From: CAZIRF01 sp964541755
GTDB taxonomy: Bacteria; Spirochaetota; Spirochaetia; Treponematales; Breznakiellaceae
DNA length: 64,000 bases
Assembly (NCBI GenBank): GCA_964541755.1
Contig: CAZIRF010000008.1
Coordinates: 1 to 64,000 of the forward strand
Direction of reading: 5' to 3'
This document shows, in pieces, positions 33,111-42,511 of this stretch. The notes under the pieces were generated by a model, which worked only from the letters and a program-made list of their open reading frames with translations, was not told where the DNA came from and did not search any database. The translations under genes and the position numbers were made by a program. The first letter of the stretch is position 1, and each line of letters opens with the position of its first letter.

Positions 33111-34229
33111 TTACTGAGGGAGCTCAGTCTGGGGAGTGAAGAGAACGGCAAGTTCCTCGTCGCTCATCAAATCCTCGAGGCTGTTCCATGTGCGGGTAAA
33201 GGTGTCGGCGTTGTCATCATCATAGGCGCTCAAGGTGATCGAGAGAACGGGCTCGCCCACAGATTCAACGATAGCCATCATATCGGTAGTAATTTCACCT
33301 TCTTCAATTGCATCCATGTTCGCTTCCATTACGGTGGCTACATCAAGGTCTGTTACCTCAAGAGAGGAACTTACGGCCAGAACCAGCTTGCCACCCATCT
33401 GTACTGTTTCCAAGGTCGTCTCATCGGTCATGACCGGCACACAGAGCGAGACACCAAGAGCCATACTGGCTGCGTAGGATGCAGTGACTTTCTCGGGGAA
33501 GGAGATCACATCTTCATCCTCGGTCCCTTCAAAGAGAGTAATCGAGTCAACACCCGTCGTGTCGCCCATAACCGCGACATTGGCCTTGAAGGCGGCACCC
33601 TTGATGAAGGATTTTCCTGCTGCAAGGGCAGTCTCATCTGCCTCCACATCGACAGAAAGGCGGCCATCGAGCGTGATGGTATCTACATTGGGTAAGCCCG
33701 TTTCCTCGTCAATAACCAGGCTGTCACCCTCGGTAGTAGTGATGTCGAGATCAATGGAAGCACTCAATGTGTTTAGAGTAACAATGTCTTGAATAACCTT
33801 GTCAGTATAAGAAATGCTTTTGTTGACAGAGAGAGACTCGCCGGAATCGATCGCTTCAAACTGGGCCTGGATATCTGCCATATCCTGCATGAGCAGTGTC
33901 ATCAAGTCATCCTGGGCCTGTGCAGCTGTTCGAGCAACAAAGGAAGCAAAGCTTTCTTGAGGTTCTACCTTTACATCTACAGGGGACATCAAGGATGCCA
34001 ACAGGGGATCCTGGGCCATGCCCATGGCTGCCATCATGATATCCTGAACACTCTCAATCGAGCCCTCCGCGCCGCTTGCCGGGAGATCGGCAGCATTGAC
34101 AGTAACAGAGGCAACAGTGGCCACACTTGGCGTGTTGTTGTTATTGTTGTTATTGCTGGGAAGAGGACAGCCCATAAAGGCAAGAGAAGCGGCGACCACA
34201 AGGGCCACGATCAACGAAATACGTTTCAC
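33111..34229 (-). CDS. Lipoprotein of unknown function with Asn-rich spacer
   Basis: 372 aa. GTG 34229 follows GGAGGTTCTTT; the lipoprotein signal VKRISLIVALVVAASLAFMGC is then complete. Directly after the lipid anchor come PLPSNNNNNNNTPS, a low-complexity tether, and a mostly beta and acidic domain with long Asp/Glu/Thr/Ser content (ISYTDKVIQDIVTLNTLSAS; LSVDVEADETALAAG). No catalytic motif is evident. Probably a surface or periplasmic structural lipoprotein. Base composition is lower in GC than the surrounding genes. Confidence 0.75.
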   Translation of the reverse strand: MKRISLIVALVVAASLAFMGCPLPSNNNNNNNTPSVATVASVTVNAADLPASGAEGSIESVQDIMMAAMGMAQDPLLASLMSPVDVKVEPQESFASFVARTAAQAQDDLMTLLMQDMADIQAQFEAIDSGESLSVNKSISYTDKVIQDIVTLNTLSASIDLDITTTEGDSLVIDEETGLPNVDTITLDGRLSVDVEADETALAAGKSFIKGAAFKANVAVMGDTTGVDSITLFEGTEDEDVISFPEKVTASYAASMALGVSLCVPVMTDETTLETVQMGGKLVLAVSSSLEVTDLDVATVMEANMDAIEEGEITTDMMAIVESVGEPVLSITLSAYDDDNADTFTRTWNSLEDLMSDEELAVLFTPQTELPQ

Positions 34230-34394
34230 AAAGAACCTCCAATGAGTATTTGATACCATGATGCTAGCACAGGGGCTTTTGAATTTCCATATTATAATTT
34301 CTTTTATAGCAAATATTTAAATCTCTATAACATACATTACATACAATATCTCCAAATACTTGATTCCCGGACAGCCCTTCCGCGCCCCCCCCCT

Positions 34395-34423
34395 TTGCAG
34401 CGGGGCGGGCAAAAGAGTACACT
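34395..34423 (+). promoter_or_regulatory. Promoter of cheD; near-leaderless
   Basis: TTGCAG (34395-34400), 17-bp spacer, TACACT (34418-34423), then 9 nt to ATG 34433. No ribosome site fits between. Confidence 0.45.
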
Positions 34424-34432
34424 TTAGCCATC

Positions 34433-35059
34433 ATGAATGGTATTCCCGATATGCCGCGGGTGACCCTCCATCCCGGCGAGCACGTTGTAACCAAGGACGT
34501 CAAGCTCATCTCCACGCTCCTTGGCTCCTGTGTGGCAGTCTGCCTCTGGGACCCGGTGGCGAGGGTATCCGGCATGAACCACTTCATGCTCGTCAACCGC
34601 CGCTACGCCCGCAATATTCCGGTCAACATCTCCGACGCCGGCCGTTACGGGGTACACGCCATGGAGCTCCTCATCAACGACATGATGCGTATGGGGGCCG
34701 ATCGCAAGCGCCTGCGGGCCAAGGCCTTTGGCGGCGGGGCGGTAATCGAGCTGGGCTGCAAGGAAAACTTCCTCTGCGTGGGCGACATCAATGTACGCTT
34801 TATCCGCGAGTTCCTGGAAACAGAGAAAATTCCCCTCGAAGCGGCAGACCTGGGCGGTGAACTGGGGCGCGTCATACGCTTTCGCACCGACACCTGGACC
34901 GTCTACCGCAAGTTTATCGTAAAGACTGCAACAGAAAATATCGAAAGAAAGGAATTGGGCTACTGGCGGCGCAAACTCGAAGAACACGAGAAAAAAGCCG
35001 ACGAAGTCATCCTCTTCGACAGCAAGGACGATACATGGAAGAACAAGAAGACAGACTGA
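34433..35059 (+). CDS. cheD: Chemoreceptor glutamine deamidase CheD
   Basis: Deamidates receptor glutamines and interacts with CheC in chemotaxis adaptation. 208 aa. The catalytic Cys lies in STLLGSCVAVCLWDPVARVS, followed by the conserved His in GMNHFMLVN and by KAFGGGAVI, all diagnostic of CheD; the Thr of the active site would be in the following region. A C-terminal extension of about 45 residues, rich in Lys/Glu (WRRKLEEHEKKADEVILFDS), exceeds the usual length (about 160 aa). Its end overlaps the CDF transporter by 25 nt. No other che gene is nearby. Confidence 0.95.
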   Translation: MNGIPDMPRVTLHPGEHVVTKDVKLISTLLGSCVAVCLWDPVARVSGMNHFMLVNRRYARNIPVNISDAGRYGVHAMELLINDMMRMGADRKRLRAKAFGGGAVIELGCKENFLCVGDINVRFIREFLETEKIPLEAADLGGELGRVIRFRTDTWTVYRKFIVKTATENIERKELGYWRRKLEEHEKKADEVILFDSKDDTWKNKKTD

Positions 35060-36009
35060 TATCGGCGGACCGCCACCGCATCATACGAAAGGCGAGCGTA
35101 ATCGCCCTCTGGGGCAATGCCCTGTTGGCAGTCATAAAGCTCGCCACCGGCTTTGTCGCGGGGAGCCTCGCGGTCCTGGGCGACGGCATAGATTCCTCCA
35201 CCGACGTCGCCATCGCGGCCATGACCCTCTTTGTGGCGGGCATCATCGCCCGCCCCGCAGACCGCGAACACCCCTTTGGCCACGGCCGGGCCGAAACCAT
35301 CGCGACGAGCATACTCTCCTTCATACTCTTCTTTGCCGGTGCCCAGCTCATCATTCAAGCGATCAATCTCCTGGTCGCGCACGAGGAGCGCAGCCTGCCC
35401 GGGCCCCTGGCCCTCGTCGTAACCGGTATTTCCATCGCGGGAAAGCTCGCCCTCGCCCTGAATCAATACGCCCTTGGCAAAAAGGCCGGGTCGGCCATGC
35501 TCATCGCCAACGCAAAGAACATGCGCAACGACGTTGTCATTTCGTCGAGTGTCATTATCGGCCTGTCGCTCTCACTGGCCCTCCACCTGCCGGTCATCGA
35601 TCCCATAGTCGCCATTCTCGTGGGCCTGTGGATTATCAAGAGCGCCTTCGGAATCTTCATGGAGGCCAACCTCGAACTCATGGACGGCAGCAAGGACCCC
35701 GGGCTCTACGATGCCATCTTCGAGGCCGTTCGCGTCGTCCCCGGGGCAGGGAACCCCCACCGCGCCCGCATGCGCTGCATCGCGGGGGCCTGGGACATCG
35801 ACCTCGACATCGAAGTCGATCCCTGTCTGTCAATCAAGGAAGCCCACGACATCTCCATCGCCGTGGAGAACGAAATCCGCGCCCGCGTCGACCCGGTCTT
35901 CGACATCATGGTCCACATTGAACCCGAAGGCTGCGATGTCCACAACCGCGGCGAAGCCTGGGGTCTCAAGGAAGGGGAAGGCGAAAAGCCTGCGTCCAGC
36001 TGTGATTGA
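35035..36009 (+). CDS. Cation diffusion facilitator (CDF) metal exporter
   Basis: 324 aa, six hydrophobic helices and a cytoplasmic C-terminal domain. AAGGA precedes ATG 35035, inside the cheD 3' end. Helix 2 has DSSTD (a Dx3D pair of the central site), followed by REHPFGHGRAE, the family signature after helix 2. In helix 5, where zinc CDFs have Hx3D, it reads NMRND, an Asn replacing the His. This change suggests a metal other than zinc, such as iron or manganese, but the match is not exact to any known group. The C-terminal domain has HRARMRCIAGAWDIDLDIEV, typical for CDF dimerisation domains. Confidence 0.92.
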   Translation: MEEQEDRLISADRHRIIRKASVIALWGNALLAVIKLATGFVAGSLAVLGDGIDSSTDVAIAAMTLFVAGIIARPADREHPFGHGRAETIATSILSFILFFAGAQLIIQAINLLVAHEERSLPGPLALVVTGISIAGKLALALNQYALGKKAGSAMLIANAKNMRNDVVISSSVIIGLSLSLALHLPVIDPIVAILVGLWIIKSAFGIFMEANLELMDGSKDPGLYDAIFEAVRVVPGAGNPHRARMRCIAGAWDIDLDIEVDPCLSIKEAHDISIAVENEIRARVDPVFDIMVHIEPEGCDVHNRGEAWGLKEGEGEKPASSCD

Positions 36010-36074
36010 GAGTCATCCCAACATGCCGTAACGGGGACAGCGCCCCGGAAATTGGCCCGCCACCCGCCGATATC

Positions 36075-36105
36075 AGCCGTCCCCGCCCGGGGGACGGCTT
36101 TTTTT
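36075..36105 (+). terminator. Rho-independent terminator after cheD-CDF
   Basis: AGCCGTCCCC (36075-36084), 5-nt loop, GGGGACGGCT (36090-36099), then T7. A textbook plus-strand terminator. Confidence 0.92.
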
Positions 36106-36156
36106 GGCACAGAAGGAGAAAAGGCGTTACAATGTAGAAACTGAAAGGAGGCCCCC

Positions 36157-36648
36157 ATGGCCGAAACCACCGATATCTGTTGCCCCGAAGTTGATCCCTC
36201 AAGCTGGCAGGACAAGACGACCACTTGGCAGCGCAAGCCCTTTTTGGTCCAGCGTATCTCCCAGCTCTTCCACATGCCCCTACCCGGCGCCTACGCAAAG
36301 GCAATCGGCGCCCTGTGGACGCAAGCACAGAGGAGCGGCATTGCCCCCAAACAGGAAGATTGCTTCATGCTTACCCGGGACATTTCCGCTTGGAAGGCGG
36401 AAATCCTCCTCGCGGTGACCGAGTCCAAGGCGGGTTTGGACATGCACGAGCTCGACGGCGAATTTGCCAGCCGGGTCTACGACGGCCCCTTCAAGAAGAT
36501 CCCGGACTATTTAAAAGACATGCAAGAATGGCTCGCAAAAGAGGGCAAAACGGCCCGCGAATACTTCTTCCACTATCCCTATTGCCCCGACTGCGCCAAA
36601 AAATACGGCCATAATTGGGTTGTCATCTTCGCACAGCTCGCCAAATAG
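36157..36648 (+). CDS. Conserved hypothetical protein with C-terminal CxxC (possibly GyrI-like)
   Basis: 163 aa; AAAGGAGG 6 nt before ATG is one of the best ribosome sites in the window. Features: N-terminal CCPEVDPSSW, central LDGEFASRVYDGPFKKIPDY, and a C-terminal FFHYPYCPDCAKKYGHNWVV with a CxxC pair. The 'G.F...VYDGPFK' and 'YCP.CAKKYG..YVV' pattern recalls a family of small GyrI-like/SOUL-type ligand-binding proteins, remembered rather than checked. Probably cytoplasmic. Monocistronic, between the CDF terminator and a convergent gene; the 59 bp that follow contain three GCGCCG-rich repeats and no clear terminator. Confidence 0.65.
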   Translation: MAETTDICCPEVDPSSWQDKTTTWQRKPFLVQRISQLFHMPLPGAYAKAIGALWTQAQRSGIAPKQEDCFMLTRDISAWKAEILLAVTESKAGLDMHELDGEFASRVYDGPFKKIPDYLKDMQEWLAKEGKTAREYFFHYPYCPDCAKKYGHNWVVIFAQLAK

Positions 36649-36707
36649 CGGCCCTACCTGCGCCGCGGGCTACCCGAAATCAATCCCGCGCCGCGGGCGG
36701 CAGGGCA

Positions 36708-37475
36708 TTAGTCCCGCGCCGGAATTGCCGGCAGCGAGACATCTGCGGGGCTCTTTGCCCGTTCCAGAAAGCGGGCGAATTGTTCAAGATACAGACTGAT
36801 AGTCCGCTCCCGCGCCGACGCATCGAGGCGCGCGGGAAAGGCAAATAACAGCGACCAGAGAGCCGGTTGCGCCCCCTCCCCCTCTATCGCAAAGGGCCGG
36901 TCCAGGGCCAGAATGAGCCATTCGCCATTCACCGAAGACGCTGACTCCTCGCCTGCTGCGGCAGAATCCATGGGACTTTCCCCGCCACCTGCAAAGGCGG
37001 GAAGCTCGCTCGGCGACAGGCGCTGCTGGCGAGCGGGACGCAACAGGGCCCCGCGGAAACGCCAGGAGGGGCCGACTTCCCAGCGGGTCGGTGCATACCA
37101 GAGGGCCTCGCGCGTGGCCCAGACGTAAAACAGAACATCGCCCCCTTCAAGAGCGGCCGCGACCAATTCGCCGCCCAAGCGATACTCTGCGGCGAGGGCC
37201 TCGAAGGCGTTGGGGCCAAAGCCGGGGAGCCCGCGGGAGCGGTTGTCCGCGCGCAAAAGGAGCCAATCGGGGGCCGGGGCAGCAGGAGCCGCCGGGGCAG
37301 CAGGGGCCGCCGGGGCGGCTGATGAGCCGGCGGCTTCTGAGCCGGCGGCGTCAGGGCCCTGGGCGCCATCCGCGGCGGGGAGGCTCGCGGGCAAGAGGGC
37401 GATAAAGAGCACACAGCAGGGTAAGAGGGCCCTTCGTGCAGGACCCCAGTGGCGCCCCGGCGCCGCGGCGTGCAT
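36708..37475 (-). CDS. Secreted protein of unknown function with Ala/Pro repeat spacer
   Basis: 255 aa. ATG 37475 follows GGAG 7 nt upstream and begins 4 nt after the glmS stop, so it is coupled to glmS. Signal peptide ARRALLPCCVLFIALLPASLPA, with a likely cleavage after PAA. Next comes a spacer with APAAPAAPAAPAAPAP, built of an AAP tripeptide repeat, then a compact domain with WLLLRADNRSRGLPGFGPNA and GDVLFYVWATREALWYAPTR. Nothing recognisable. The spacer suggests crossing of the periplasm or a low-complexity hinge. Confidence 0.6.
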   Translation of the reverse strand: MHAAAPGRHWGPARRALLPCCVLFIALLPASLPAADGAQGPDAAGSEAAGSSAAPAAPAAPAAPAAPAPDWLLLRADNRSRGLPGFGPNAFEALAAEYRLGGELVAAALEGGDVLFYVWATREALWYAPTRWEVGPSWRFRGALLRPARQQRLSPSELPAFAGGGESPMDSAAAGEESASSVNGEWLILALDRPFAIEGEGAQPALWSLLFAFPARLDASARERTISLYLEQFARFLERAKSPADVSLPAIPARD

Positions 37476-37479
37476 CAGC

Positions 37480-39303
37480 CTACTCCACCGTAACGCTCTT
37501 GGCCAAATTTCGCGGCTGATCGACGTCGCAGCCCAGTTCGAGGGCGCAGAAGTAGGCAAAGAGCTGGAGGGGCAGGACGAGGAGGAAGGGATAGAAGGCT
37601 TCCTCCGTGGCGGGCACCTCGATGATATCGTCGGCGAGCTCGGCGATTTCGCGGTCGCCTTCGGTACAGATAGCGATGACCGGGCCGCCGCGGGCCTTGA
37701 CCTCCTTCATGTTGGAGATGACCTTGTCGCGCAGGGAATCGGCCGGGACGAGGAAGACCGAAGGGGTTTCGGGGTTTACGAGGGCGATGGGGCCGTGCTT
37801 GATTTCCCCGGCGCTGTAGCCTTCCGCGTGGATGTAGGATATCTCCTTGAGCTTGAGGGCGCCCTCGAGGGCGACCGGATACGCGAGGCCGCGGCCCAAA
37901 AAGAGGAAGTCCTTGGCGCGGCAGTATTTTCGTGCGACGGCCTGTATGTGATCGCGCTGTGCCAGTGCGCGGGTGACCTTTTCCGGGATGGCATGCAGTT
38001 CCTTCACGAAGAGCTGGCCGGCCGTCATGGAGAGGTCGCGCATGCGCGCCATGAGCAGGGCAAAGGCATAGAAGACCGCGAGCTGGCTCGTGAAGGCCTT
38101 GGTGGAGGCGACCGCGACCTCGGGGCCGGCGTGGGTGTAAACGCCCCCGTCCGACTCGCGCGCGATGGTTGAACCGACGACGTTACAGATGCCCAGGACG
38201 CGCGCGCCCTTGCGTTTGAGCTCGCGCAGGGCCTGCAGGGTGTCGAGGGTCTCGCCGGACTGGGTCACGGCAAAGTAGAGTGTCGAGGGATCGACAACCG
38301 GGTTGCGGTAGCGCAATTCGCTGGAGAACTCTGCGCAGGCGGGGATGCGGGCGAGCGATTCGATGAGCCAGGCGCCCACGAGGCCGGCGTGCCAGCTGGT
38401 ACCCGAGGCGATGATGGTAACCCGCTTGACGCCCAAGAGCTCGCGGGAATCCATGTTGAGGCCGCCGAGCTTGCCGGTGGCGTACTCGCTGTCGAGGCGG
38501 CCGGAAAGGGTGCGGGCGATGGTTTCACTCTGCTCGAAGATCTCCTTCTCCATGAACCAGGGGTAGCCGCCCTTCTCGATATCGTCGATATCCCAATCGA
38601 TTTCGTCGACCTTCTTGGCCACCTTTTTGTCCGCCAGGTCGGTGATTTCGAAGCCGTCGGCCGTCATGGACAGGATTTCGCCATCTTCCATGTAGACCAC
38701 GCGCTTGGTATGCGCGACCATGGCAGAAAGATCGCTGGCAAGGAGGGTCTCGCCGTCGCCCAAGCCGATAACGAGGGGGCTCCCGTAGCGCGCCCCCACA
38801 ATGCGCCCCGGCTCATCGCGGTGGATGGCCGCGACGCCGTAGGTGCCCTTTACCTGGCGCAGGGCTGCGCGCAGGGCCGCCTCCAGATCGCCGTCGTAGT
38901 AGTACTCGCACAGATGGGCGATGACCTCGCTATCGGTCTCGCTCTTGAATACAAAACCCTCGGCCTCGAGCTTCTTTTTGAGCCCGGTGTAGTTTTCAAT
39001 TATACCGTTGTGAACTATGGCGATCTTGCCCGACATCGAGCAGTGGGGATGGGCGTTTTCGCTCGTAACCCCGCCATGAGTGGCCCAACGGGTATGACCG
39101 ATACCGCAAGAAGCCGAAAGGTCTGCGAGAACCACCGCGCGAAGGTCTGCGATGCGGCCGGTGGCCTTGAGAACCGCTATATCACCCTCTTCCTGTAATG
39201 CCAGACCGGCCGAATCGTAGCCGCGATATTCAAGTCGTTTGAGTCCATCGAGCAAGAGCCCCGTACACTTCTTGGGGCCGCAGTATCCGACTATTCCACA
39301 CAT
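37480..39303 (-). CDS. glmS: Glutamine-fructose-6-phosphate aminotransferase (isomerizing)
   Basis: Makes glucosamine 6-phosphate for peptidoglycan. 607 aa, normal length. N-terminal glutaminase with Cys after the initiator Met (MCGIVGYCG) and the RWATHG block; two SIS isomerase domains with SGETLDTLQALRELKRKGA and the C-terminal KSVTVE, which is invariant in GlmS. AGGAGGA before ATG. The next gene on the strand starts 4 nt later. No glmS ribozyme-like leader is seen in the 100 nt upstream, which holds the divergent promoter of the 39404 gene. Confidence 0.98.
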   Translation of the reverse strand: MCGIVGYCGPKKCTGLLLDGLKRLEYRGYDSAGLALQEEGDIAVLKATGRIADLRAVVLADLSASCGIGHTRWATHGGVTSENAHPHCSMSGKIAIVHNGIIENYTGLKKKLEAEGFVFKSETDSEVIAHLCEYYYDGDLEAALRAALRQVKGTYGVAAIHRDEPGRIVGARYGSPLVIGLGDGETLLASDLSAMVAHTKRVVYMEDGEILSMTADGFEITDLADKKVAKKVDEIDWDIDDIEKGGYPWFMEKEIFEQSETIARTLSGRLDSEYATGKLGGLNMDSRELLGVKRVTIIASGTSWHAGLVGAWLIESLARIPACAEFSSELRYRNPVVDPSTLYFAVTQSGETLDTLQALRELKRKGARVLGICNVVGSTIARESDGGVYTHAGPEVAVASTKAFTSQLAVFYAFALLMARMRDLSMTAGQLFVKELHAIPEKVTRALAQRDHIQAVARKYCRAKDFLFLGRGLAYPVALEGALKLKEISYIHAEGYSAGEIKHGPIALVNPETPSVFLVPADSLRDKVISNMKEVKARGGPVIAICTEGDREIAELADDIIEVPATEEAFYPFLLVLPLQLFAYFCALELGCDVDQPRNLAKSVTVE

Positions 39304-39368
39304 GTATGAATTTCCTCCATCTTACGTCCATGAAACATACCCGAAAGAGCGAGAAAAAACCAGCAGGA

Positions 39369-39397
39369 TTGCCCGTTTACCCGTTTCAGGCTATGAT
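39369..39397 (+). promoter_or_regulatory. Promoter of the 39404 gene; leaderless
   Basis: TTGCCC (39369-39374), 17-bp spacer, TATGAT (39392-39397), then GGGAAC and ATG 39404, so the transcription start would fall on the A of the ATG. Confidence 0.55.
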
Positions 39398-39403
39398 GGG
39401 AAC

Positions 39404-41302
39404 ATGGCAGCTCCGGTCGATCTCTACAATATCCTTCGCTCGTACGCCAACCGTGTACGCAACCCGCAGTTCACCGTCAAGGAATTTGTCGTCTTTCTCG
39501 CGAAGTATGCGCACCAGTTCCAAGGCAAATACCCGGAGCTCGAACAGTGGGTTGAAAACACCGAACGCCGCGTTACCGATGCGCTGCCGGATCTGGTGCG
39601 CGAGCACGGCATCCAATTGGGCGCAAACGAAGAGGGTCGCAGCGTTACCATTCCCCGCTACTGTGTCGACAGCATTCGCGCCGCCTGGAAACGCAATGAA
39701 GAAAGCCCGGAGCTTCCCTTCCCCGATGAGTCGAGCCTGGGATACAGCATCCCGCATACGAGCCTGCGCATACTCTCCATCGACATGGACTTTCTCAACT
39801 ACCTGCATAATCCGCAACGGGACATTCTTCCCATACTCAAAATAGGCTTCCCCGAAGGCTACGGCAGCATGATCGCCCTGGCAGAGAGCCTCCCCAAAAA
39901 GCTCTTGGACATGACGCTGCTCAAGATTCGCCAGTACCTGCGCTCCCACAACAACCGCGACTACCTCCAGCACAAGCTGCAGTCTGCCTTTCCCGGCAAG
40001 GAGAATCAGCTCAAAGACACCCTCAACATGCTCATGTCCCGGCCCTTCGACGCCGTGAGCGAAATCGAACACGCGGGGGACTTTTCCTTTCTCTTCTGGT
40101 CCTACCTTATCTCCATGGTCAAGGCCGATATTCGCAAGAAAAACGACCTCCTGGCCGAAGACTACGCGGTCGTCCAGGCGGTATACATCGTCGAGGCCAT
40201 CAACAACTGGTACAAGAGCACGGTCCAAAAAAAGAAGGAAGTCGAACTCGCCCTCAAAAACCTCGACCTGGCCTTCGACAAGGCCCCCCTGCTGTTCACC
40301 TTGGAAGATATCCTGCGCTTCAACGACTCAAAGGGCATCCCCCTCTTGGGCCAGTATACGCGCGAAGATCTCGACCAATGGATGGCCGAACGCACGAGTG
40401 CAGCCGACAGGGACAGCTTACCCGAACTCCTGTCTCTCCACGACCCGGCGGGAAAGCTCGTCTACATAAAAAAATCCAAGATTCTGCCCTTGAGCGCACG
40501 CCTTATCAGCGAAGCACGCCCCAAAGTCAAAGCGTCAATGACCAAACACTGGTACAAACTGGTAAAGGAATATCGGAGGGAACCCGCCATGGACGAGGAC
40601 GAGATGTTCAACCGTGCTCTGGCCCGCCAGGTATCACACGAAACCCCTCTCTTGAACACCCTGCTCGAGAGCAATTACCTCTACTTGGCCTACCTGGAAG
40701 TCGAGATGAACCAGGTCATCCCCGAAGCGAGCCGCATCTACAAAAACGGCGTACTCATCCCCATGAGTGAACTCTTGCTCCTTCAACGAAAAAAGCTCCT
40801 TACCGATGTCCACATGCTCCTGCCCTTCTGGTATTCCACACCCATCCTGTCGGCCATTATTTCGTTCTTCGCCCGCCTTGGCAAAAAACGCAAACAGAGC
40901 GAAGAGATTTCGGAAAAAGAAGATCATGCTGATGATACCACCCGCGGCCCGACATCCAGACAGCGGCGTGAAGAGCTTCGGCGTCTGGCCAAGCGCGCAG
41001 AAGCCGAATTTGTCCCCAAGGGCAAGAGCCTTGAGTTGTGTATGGATGAATACCTCGCCCTGTGGAACCGCAACCTGAACCCCCAGGCCCGGGAAAACCT
41101 TACCGAGGACGTCCAGGCCCTTACCCGCGACTACCTGCGCAAGACCATGCGTTATCTCAAGACAGAGGCCTTTACCCCCGATCGCATCCGGGCTCTGGCC
41201 AACACCCTCTGCGACGGCCCCAGTTTGCAGAAGATCCCCAACAGGGATGCCCTGCAATCATACCTGGAACTCTACATGATCCAGCTCGTCCTCAAAGACT
41301 GA
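39404..41302 (+). CDS. Large hypothetical protein, probably spirochaete-specific
   Basis: 632 aa starting MAAPVDLYNILRSYANRV; the open frame extends upstream into the glmS start but the promoter sits just before this ATG. Mostly alpha-helical, rich in charged residues; no transmembrane helix apart from one weak hydrophobic stretch (WYSTPILSAIISFFARLG, about residues 480-500). Segments that may be useful for searching: NPQFTVKEFVVFLAKYAHQF, HTSLRILSIDMDFLNYLHN, LALWNRNLNPQARENLTED. I recognise no family. Position beside glmS and recX gives no functional hint. Confidence 0.75.
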   Translation: MAAPVDLYNILRSYANRVRNPQFTVKEFVVFLAKYAHQFQGKYPELEQWVENTERRVTDALPDLVREHGIQLGANEEGRSVTIPRYCVDSIRAAWKRNEESPELPFPDESSLGYSIPHTSLRILSIDMDFLNYLHNPQRDILPILKIGFPEGYGSMIALAESLPKKLLDMTLLKIRQYLRSHNNRDYLQHKLQSAFPGKENQLKDTLNMLMSRPFDAVSEIEHAGDFSFLFWSYLISMVKADIRKKNDLLAEDYAVVQAVYIVEAINNWYKSTVQKKKEVELALKNLDLAFDKAPLLFTLEDILRFNDSKGIPLLGQYTREDLDQWMAERTSAADRDSLPELLSLHDPAGKLVYIKKSKILPLSARLISEARPKVKASMTKHWYKLVKEYRREPAMDEDEMFNRALARQVSHETPLLNTLLESNYLYLAYLEVEMNQVIPEASRIYKNGVLIPMSELLLLQRKKLLTDVHMLLPFWYSTPILSAIISFFARLGKKRKQSEEISEKEDHADDTTRGPTSRQRREELRRLAKRAEAEFVPKGKSLELCMDEYLALWNRNLNPQARENLTEDVQALTRDYLRKTMRYLKTEAFTPDRIRALANTLCDGPSLQKIPNRDALQSYLELYMIQLVLKD

Positions 41303-41350
41303 TACCGTCCCCGGACAGCTTTACCCGAGCGCAAGCCCCTCACGACGGGT

Positions 41351-41974
41351 TTATAAATCATCTAGCCCCTCTGCGTATTCACGCAATAAAGAGGGGGTAA
41401 AGCCATCCTTGACGAGTTTGGCACGGCCCTCAAGGCCCGGATCGCGGGGATCGACGCCCTCGCGGGCCAGCCATCGCGACAGGGTTTCCTGCGCGAGCTC
41501 ATCAGTCCATAGCTTTTCGAGAACACGATGCACGAGCTTGTCGTGTATCCCCTTGTTTCGCAGTTTGACAGCCAATACGCGGGGGCCCAAAGGCTTTCTG
41601 CGCAGGAGGCTCTCTGCGTACATACCTGCGTAGCGCTCGTCGTCCAGCAGCGAGAGGGATTCGAGTACATCGAGAACGGCGGTAATGATGGGTTCGGGAT
41701 ACTCGCGCTTGAGGAGTTTCTGCGAAAGCAAGGCCCGCGAATGCTCTTGGCGGGCGATAAAACGGTGGGCGTGGCGCTCTGCAAGGAGACAGCGGGCGGC
41801 AAAACGCAAGCGTGTACAATAGTCTTCTTCAATGTCCAAGCCGGGGGCCAGCTTGGGGACAAGACTGGTGAGATCGCCCAAATAGGTATCGCGAAAAAAA
41901 AACAGGGAGCCATCCCCCAGCCCTACCCTGTAGATGCCCGGAGAAGCTCCCTCTTCAAATAGTGTAACAGTCAC
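41351..41974 (-). CDS. recX: RecX regulatory protein
   Basis: Binds and inhibits RecA filaments. 207 aa, larger than E. coli RecX (166) because of an extra N-terminal 60 residues. Repeated three-helix motifs of the family: HSRALLSQKLLKREYPEPII, then LLDDERYAGMYAESLLRRKP (with the DDERYA signature) and GPRVLAVKLRNKGIHDKLVH. Start assigned to GTG 41974 since no Met lies upstream of the conserved part; the ribosome site is poor. recA is not next to it. Confidence 0.9.
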   Translation of the reverse strand: MTVTLFEEGASPGIYRVGLGDGSLFFFRDTYLGDLTSLVPKLAPGLDIEEDYCTRLRFAARCLLAERHAHRFIARQEHSRALLSQKLLKREYPEPIITAVLDVLESLSLLDDERYAGMYAESLLRRKPLGPRVLAVKLRNKGIHDKLVHRVLEKLWTDELAQETLSRWLAREGVDPRDPGLEGRAKLVKDGFTPSLLREYAEGLDDL

Positions 41975-42103
41975 GCGGCAAAGACACGTACCCGTGGCCC
42001 GTCAAGCGCACGCAGCGCCGTACCCACTGCTCTTTGAGCTGTGGCCACGGTACTTTGTACCCTGAGCGCCGAAGCGCCCATGACAGACCCTGGCGGGACG
42101 GTT

Positions 42104-42496
42104 TTAGCGCTTCGAGAACTGGAAGCGGCGGCGAGCACCAGGCTGGCCGTACTTCTTGCGCTCGACCATGCGCGAATCGCGGGTAAGGAACCCGTTCGCA
42201 CGCAGGGCGCTGTAGTTGGTTTCATCAACCTGGCACAGGGCACGGGCGAGGCCGTGTCGGCAGGCACCAGCCTGACCGTTGGGACCACCGCCATTCACGT
42301 TGATGAGAATGTCGAACTTGTTCTCACAGGCAGTTACCATGAGGGGCTGACGCACCATCATGGCATGCTCGCCCTGTACAAAGTACTGGGGAAGCTCTTT
42401 TCCGTTGACAACAATTTTACCAGAGCCATCGCGTACAAACACGCGGGCCACGGCGGTCTTTCTTCTTCCGGTTCCAATTCCGAGGTTCTTGATCAC
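42104..42496 (-). CDS. rpsI: 30S ribosomal protein S9
   Basis: 130 aa. GTGRRKTAVARVFVRDGSGK and the C-terminal KKYGQPGARRRFQFSKR are diagnostic; the tail reaches the P-site tRNA in the ribosome. Follows rplM by 15 nt, the nearly universal rplM-rpsI pair. Confidence 0.99.
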   Translation of the reverse strand: MIKNLGIGTGRRKTAVARVFVRDGSGKIVVNGKELPQYFVQGEHAMMVRQPLMVTACENKFDILINVNGGGPNGQAGACRHGLARALCQVDETNYSALRANGFLTRDSRMVERKKYGQPGARRRFQFSKR

Positions 42497-42511
42497 CTTG
42501 CTACCTCTCGC

